Origin: an uncultured Eisenbergiella sp.
GTDB taxonomy: Bacteria; Bacillota; Clostridia; Lachnospirales; Lachnospiraceae
NCBI GenBank assembly: GCA_947626725.1
Contig: CANQTI010000022.1
Span: 1 to 15,788, forward strand
DNA: 15,788 nt
Direction of reading: 5' to 3'
Positions 12,279-15,788 of this stretch are shown piece after piece. Every line of letters begins with the position of its first letter. The stretch's first letter is position 1. The translations under genes and the position numbers were made by a program. Below the pieces are notes generated by a model that did not search any database, was not told the DNA's origin, and saw nothing but the letters and a program-made list of their open reading frames with translations.

Positions 12279-13727
12279 ATGAAGAACATTCTGTTTGTGG
12301 CATCGGAAGGGGTGCCGTTTATAAAAACAGGCGGTCTTGCGGACGTGGTTGGATCGCTGCCCAAATGCATTGATAAAGAATATTATGATGTCCGGGTCAT
12401 TTTGCCGAAGTATAACTGTATGCACCAGAACCGGAAGGATATGCTTCACTACAGGGACCATTTCTATATGGAGTTTCACTGGAAGAACGAGTATGTGGGC
12501 ATCCTGGAGGCCGAGTACGAGGGCATCAAATACTATTTTGTGGATAATGAGTACTATTTCAACGGGTTTAAGCCCTACTGCGACAATGCGCTTTTTGAGA
12601 TTGAGAAATTCGCGTTTTTCTCCAAGGCTGCGCTGTCCATTCTGCCTGTGATAGGGTTTCGGCCGGATATCATTCACTGTCATGACTGGCAAACAGGGCT
12701 GATTCCCGTCTATCTGCATGAGCGGTTTGCGGGCGGAGAATTTTACCGCGGGATCAAGACTGTCATGACAATTCACAACCTGAAGTTCCAGGGCAGGTGG
12801 AATATCCGTGATGTGCAGGAGATTACGGGGCTTCCGGATTATTTTTTCACCTCGGATAAGCTGGAGGCATATCGGGATGCGAATCTGCTCAAGGGCGGCC
12901 TTGTCTATGCGGATGCCATCACTACGGTGAGCGAAACATATGCCCAGGAAATCCGGACCGAATTTTACGGGGAGGGCCTGGACGGCCTGATGCGCGCCAG
13001 GGAACATGACCTGCGCGGCATTGTCAATGGTATCGATTACGATGAGTTCAGCCCGGAGAAGGATACTTATATTGTCAACCCTTACGATGCGGTGAATTTC
13101 CGCAAGGAGAAGATCAAAAATAAGCGTGCCCTGCAGGAAGAACTGGGACTGGAGAAGAACGATAAGACCATGATGATCGGTATTGTTTCCCGACTCACCG
13201 ACCAGAAGGGTTTTGATTTGATCGCCTATGTGATGGATGAGCTCTGTCAGGACAACGTTCAGATCGTGGTGCTGGGCACCGGGGAAGAGCGTTATGAGAA
13301 CATGTTCCGCCATTTCGCCTGGAAGTACGGCGGAAAGGTTTCCGCGCAGATCTATTATTCGGAGGAGCTGTCCCACAAGATCTACGCGTCCTGCGACGCG
13401 TTTCTGATGCCGTCCCTGTTCGAGCCCTGCGGCCTGAGCCAGCTGATGAGCCTGCGTTATGGCACCGTGCCCATCGTCCGGGAGACGGGAGGCCTGAAGG
13501 ATACGGTGGAGCCCTACAACGAATATGAGGGCACCGGAACCGGATTTTCCTTCCGCAATTATAATGCACATGAGATGCTTTCCACCATTCGCTATGCGGA
13601 AAAGATCTATTATGACCGCAAGCGCGAATGGAACAAGATCGTGGACCGTGCCATGGCGGCGGATTTCTCCTGGCATGTTTCCGCTGAGAAATATCAGGAA
13701 ATGTACGACTGGCTGATCGAAAGATAA
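12279..13727 (+). CDS. glgA: Glycogen synthase (ADP-glucose type)
   Basis: GT5-family cytoplasmic enzyme that transfers glucose from ADP-glucose to the non-reducing end of alpha-1,4-glucan. It has 482 residues, the usual length. The N-terminal KTGGLADVVGSLP motif (Lys16, ADP-glucose binding), IIHCHDWQTGLIP, a central TTVSETYAQEI and the C-terminal FEPCGLSQLMSLRYGT motif (Glu382) are all present. The start is the ATG at 12279, 8 nt after GGGAGGA; the ATG at 12207 overlaps the promoter and is rejected. It stands alone, without glgC, glgD or glgB nearby, with its own promoter and a terminator at 13840. Glycogen (granulose) storage is linked to sporulation in Clostridia, so placement beside a Spo0A-like gene is suggestive but not proof. 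Confidence 0.95.
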   Translation: MKNILFVASEGVPFIKTGGLADVVGSLPKCIDKEYYDVRVILPKYNCMHQNRKDMLHYRDHFYMEFHWKNEYVGILEAEYEGIKYYFVDNEYYFNGFKPYCDNALFEIEKFAFFSKAALSILPVIGFRPDIIHCHDWQTGLIPVYLHERFAGGEFYRGIKTVMTIHNLKFQGRWNIRDVQEITGLPDYFFTSDKLEAYRDANLLKGGLVYADAITTVSETYAQEIRTEFYGEGLDGLMRAREHDLRGIVNGIDYDEFSPEKDTYIVNPYDAVNFRKEKIKNKRALQEELGLEKNDKTMMIGIVSRLTDQKGFDLIAYVMDELCQDNVQIVVLGTGEERYENMFRHFAWKYGGKVSAQIYYSEELSHKIYASCDAFLMPSLFEPCGLSQLMSLRYGTVPIVRETGGLKDTVEPYNEYEGTGTGFSFRNYNAHEMLSTIRYAEKIYYDRKREWNKIVDRAMAADFSWHVSAEKYQEMYDWLIER

Positions 13728-13839
13728 GGCGGCCGTCTCGAAGCGAAGGTTTTAGGATGTATGGCTGCCCGGAAAACGGGCAGGCGTTTGGGAACGGGAC
13801 CTTTGCGGCGCCGGAACCGTAAAACAGATCGGGAATATG

Positions 13840-13879
13840 ATACACCAGGATCCTGAAAGGGGTGCTGGTGTATATTTTT
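13840..13879 (+). terminator. Intrinsic terminator after glgA
   Basis: ATACACCAG (13840-13848) pairs with CTGGTGTAT (13865-13873). Inside it, ATCCT and GGGGT close a GAAA tetraloop after a G-G mismatch. It is followed by ATTTTT. A second small hairpin (CTGCCCG 13765-13771 with CGGGCAG 13777-13783, GAAAA loop) lies earlier in the 297-nt gap that runs from 13728 to 14024. Nothing else is recognisable in that gap and no clear promoter precedes 14025. Confidence 0.7.
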
Positions 13880-14024
13880 GCGCAAAAATGGGAATAATTG
13901 CTTTAACTGGAAGCGGACTGGCCGGCTGGGAAGGCAGAAGGCCGGAACCGAATGTCCGCCAACGTGAAGGGCGGAAAAGGGAGGCGGGCGGTCAGGCACA
14001 AGCGGGCCGTTTGGGAGGTTTGGA

Positions 14025-15080
14025 ATGAGAGCGGAAAAAAAATGGATCTGCGTGATCGCGATACTGGCTGTGGCCGTGATCTTGCTGACGGCGATTCTGC
14101 TGCGGCGGGATGGCAGGACGGAAGGAGAGAACGAAAACGGAGGGGAAGGACTGCCCTTGCAGACGGAAAGCGCATTCGACGGGGACGGATCGGAGGCGTA
14201 TGAGAGAGGAACAGCGGATCGGGCAGAAGGCGCTGCAGAAAACGGCAGCCCTTCGCAGGGCTTTGGTGAGGAGGGCACTGGGGCAGCTGCCGGGGGAAAG
14301 GGCGCCAAAGCGGCCGGCGGCAGCAGTGGGACGGCGGCTGATCTGAATGTATCAGGGAGTGCCGTCCGGGGACAGCAGGTGAGGGCCGGGCAGGATAGGG
14401 GAGAGCTGGCCGGCGGCGGAACCGGGGATATGACTTATGTGATCAGCCGCCTGGAACGGCAGTATGAAGCGGAAGATCAGACAGCCATTTTCCGGGTGAA
14501 AATCTCCTATCCTGTGTTCTACGGACAGCAGGCAGGGCTCGCGGATATCAATGACTTCTTTAAAAAATGGGCGCAGGAAAAACTGGAGGAATGCGAGTCA
14601 GGGGAAGATTCTACCCGGCGGACCGCCCTTGAGGTATATCGGGAAAGCCGGGACAGCGGCTGGAAAGCGCCCTGGAGCGAGAATTATGAGGTGCGCGATG
14701 TGACGGTCTGGGACAATTATGTCAGTGTCCTGACGGAATCCTGTCTGGATGGGGGAAGTGACTCCGGCGTTCCCTACAGGGAAGTCTGGGTATTTCGGCT
14801 CCTGGATGGGCAGAGAGCAGGGCTTACGGAGATTACGGGGAAGGAACGCGGCGAATGGGAAGCGCTTTTGCGGGCGCGGTTTGGGGAACTGGTAAAACAG
14901 GACGATTCCGGCCGCTTTTATGCGGACGCGGCGGAAAAGCTGGCAGAATACGATATGGGAAAAGCGGACTATTATTTCACAAAGACCGGCATCGCGTTCT
15001 ATCTGCAGCCCTATGAGATCGCGCCTTATGCGGCGGGCTATGTGGAAACGGTGATTCCCTACGGCGAGATCACGGGATGA
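14025..15080 (+). CDS. Membrane-anchored DUF3298 (RsiV-like C-terminal) protein
   Basis: A 351-residue protein. It has a short basic N-terminus and one transmembrane helix (WICVIAILAVAVILLTAILL, about 7-26), then a disordered Gly/Glu/Ala-rich linker at about 28-130. The extracytoplasmic domain at about 135-350 is of the DUF3298 type found at the C-terminus of RsiV and PdaC-like proteins. The key stretch is YYFTKTGIAFYLQPYEIAPYAAGYVE near the end. It lacks the cytoplasmic anti-sigma N-terminal part of RsiV, and no ECF sigma gene is adjacent. It is therefore probably a surface sensor or wall-associated domain protein rather than an anti-sigma factor. The ATG follows GGGAGGTTTGGA. Family assignment is by motif recognition; the function is unknown. 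Confidence 0.75.
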   Translation: MRAEKKWICVIAILAVAVILLTAILLRRDGRTEGENENGGEGLPLQTESAFDGDGSEAYERGTADRAEGAAENGSPSQGFGEEGTGAAAGGKGAKAAGGSSGTAADLNVSGSAVRGQQVRAGQDRGELAGGGTGDMTYVISRLERQYEAEDQTAIFRVKISYPVFYGQQAGLADINDFFKKWAQEKLEECESGEDSTRRTALEVYRESRDSGWKAPWSENYEVRDVTVWDNYVSVLTESCLDGGSDSGVPYREVWVFRLLDGQRAGLTEITGKERGEWEALLRARFGELVKQDDSGRFYADAAEKLAEYDMGKADYYFTKTGIAFYLQPYEIAPYAAGYVETVIPYGEITG

Positions 15081-15122
15081 GCCGCGGCGGGGCCGGATGT
15101 CATTATTTTTCACACTGCTTTC

Positions 15123-15154
15123 GTATAAAAACGAAAAGGCGGGCGCATACTGTA
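15123..15154 (+). promoter_or_regulatory. Sporulation-type promoter for the coat-F-like pair
   Basis: CATACTGTA (15146-15154) fits the sigma-K -10 pattern CATANNNTA exactly. With GTATA (15123-15127) at 18-nt spacing it also fits the sigma-G pattern GHATR / CATWHTR, and it is near the sigma-E -10. The sequence alone does not decide which factor uses it. The CATACTG core is the same as in the candidate spoVA promoter at 6300-6306. The leader to 15241 is about 80 nt. Confidence 0.45.
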
Positions 15155-15240
15155 AGCGTGACCCAATCGGAAACGGAAACGGTTGCCGGGCGTTTGGGAC
15201 TTTTCCCAAGGGCTTGGGCGACTGGAAAAGGAGGCAAAGC

Positions 15241-15426
15241 ATGGCAAATTTATCGGAACTGGAACTGCAGAATCTGCGTCACCTGATCGGCGGTTATGAC
15301 ACCACGCACTGCAAGATGCAGGAGTATGCGGACTGCGCGAAGGATGAGACCATTCGGCAGTTTTTCGAAAAAGGGGCGAAATCCGCGATGGAAAACAAGC
15401 AGACCCTGATGAAGTTTTTGCAGTGA
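15241..15426 (+). CDS. Small coat-F-like spore protein
   Basis: A 61-residue, mostly helical protein starting MANLSELELQNLRHLIGGYD. The pattern LRHLIGGYDTTHCKMQEYADCAKDETIRQ resembles the N-terminal half of a helical-bundle coat-F protein. The two cysteines lie in the middle. The ATG at 15241 follows a strong AAGGAGG; a longer in-frame reading from 15097 has no such site and crosses the promoter. It is paired with the larger coat-F-like gene 27 nt downstream, which supports a spore role. Small proteins of this kind are common next to coat-F genes in Clostridia, from memory. It might interact with, or be a half-length relative of, its partner. Confidence 0.75.
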   Translation: MANLSELELQNLRHLIGGYDTTHCKMQEYADCAKDETIRQFFEKGAKSAMENKQTLMKFLQ

Positions 15427-15453
15427 GCCGGGAAGGCAGAATGGAGGCAGCAG

Positions 15454-15711
15454 ATGTTTGAAGATAAGACAATGGTAGCGGACACATTGGCCGGGATCAA
15501 CGGCGAACTCATCCGTTTCGGCGAGATGATTCCGCAGACGGAAAACAAGGAGCTGAAAGCGACGCTGAAGCAGTTCCGCAATGCGTGCGAGCAGTCTCAG
15601 GAAGAGCTGTATCAGATCGCCCGGGAGAAATCCTACTACGTGCCTGCCGCGAAAGCGACGCAGACGGAAGTGGATCATGTGAAGAGCCTGTTCTCCGGGA
15701 ACGCGAAATAA
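15454..15711 (+). CDS. Coat F domain spore protein
   Basis: An 85-residue helical protein starting MFEDKTMVADTLAGINGELI, with a long second helix (ELKATLKQFRNACEQSQEELYQIAREK) and the SYYVPAAKAT end typical of the coat F (ferritin-like helical bundle) family. In B. subtilis CotF is a spore coat component. In Clostridia such small versions are annotated as spore coat proteins. The ATG follows GGAGGCAGCAG and the gene is cotranscribed with the 61-residue partner. The 77 nt after it to the window edge contain no start codon with a good site, and no T-run hairpin is visible. Confidence 0.85.
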   Translation: MFEDKTMVADTLAGINGELIRFGEMIPQTENKELKATLKQFRNACEQSQEELYQIAREKSYYVPAAKATQTEVDHVKSLFSGNAK

Positions 15712-15788
15712 GGCTGGAAGCCTGAACCGCCCCGCCGGACAGCAGACGCCGCAGGCCGTGTCCCAGGGCGGCAGGTACGGACAGGGGG

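Noticed and set aside
13765..13783. Hairpin after glgA as its terminator
   Set aside because: The stem is only seven pairs and no T-run follows; the hairpin at 13840-13879 is a better terminator.

Overview
The window is a stretch of a spore-forming Gram-positive chromosome, most likely a Lachnospiraceae-type Clostridia. I infer this from the valS-folC-spoIIA-spoVA order, the proteins that resemble those of gut Clostridia, the strong GGAGG-type ribosome binding sites and the moderately high GC content. All convincing genes lie on the + strand.

Region 1 (1-3621) is housekeeping: the 3' end of valS, a terminator, folC, a 52-residue protein translationally coupled to folC, and a membrane-anchored protein with a zinc ribbon and TPR repeats. 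Region 2 (3673-5229) is the spoIIA operon (spoIIAA, spoIIAB, sigF), which controls the first forespore-specific sigma factor. A near-perfect terminator hairpin ends only 18 nt before spoIIAA. Region 3 (5266-6353) is a class B sortase gene with its own vegetative promoter and a consensus Spo0A box just downstream of the likely start point. Region 4 (6278-8103) is spoVAA-spoVAB-spoVAC. A sigma-G-like promoter overlaps the sortase stop, and its leader carries two mutually exclusive hairpins. spoVAD and spoVAE do not follow. Two copies of a multi-hairpin repeat flank spoVAC.

Region 5 (8458-10529) is a cytoplasmic GH51 alpha-L-arabinofuranosidase with a terminator. Region 6 (10613-12152) holds an orphan AraC-type response regulator and then the most unusual gene here, a Spo0A homologue. 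Its DNA-binding domain is intact, but its receiver has collapsed to about 33 residues and lost the phosphorylation site. Perfect and near-perfect Spo0A boxes lie upstream of it. Region 7 (12180-13879) is glgA (glycogen synthase) with promoter and terminator. Region 8 (14025-15080) is a membrane-anchored DUF3298/RsiV-like protein. Region 9 (15123-15711) is a pair of small coat-F-like spore proteins behind a sporulation-type promoter.

The common thread is sporulation control. Spo0A boxes and a receiver-less Spo0A point to the entry decision. spoIIA/sigF governs the forespore programme. spoVA would serve the dipicolinate channel, and the coat-F pair the spore surface. No tRNA, rRNA, CRISPR array or insertion-sequence transposase is visible.
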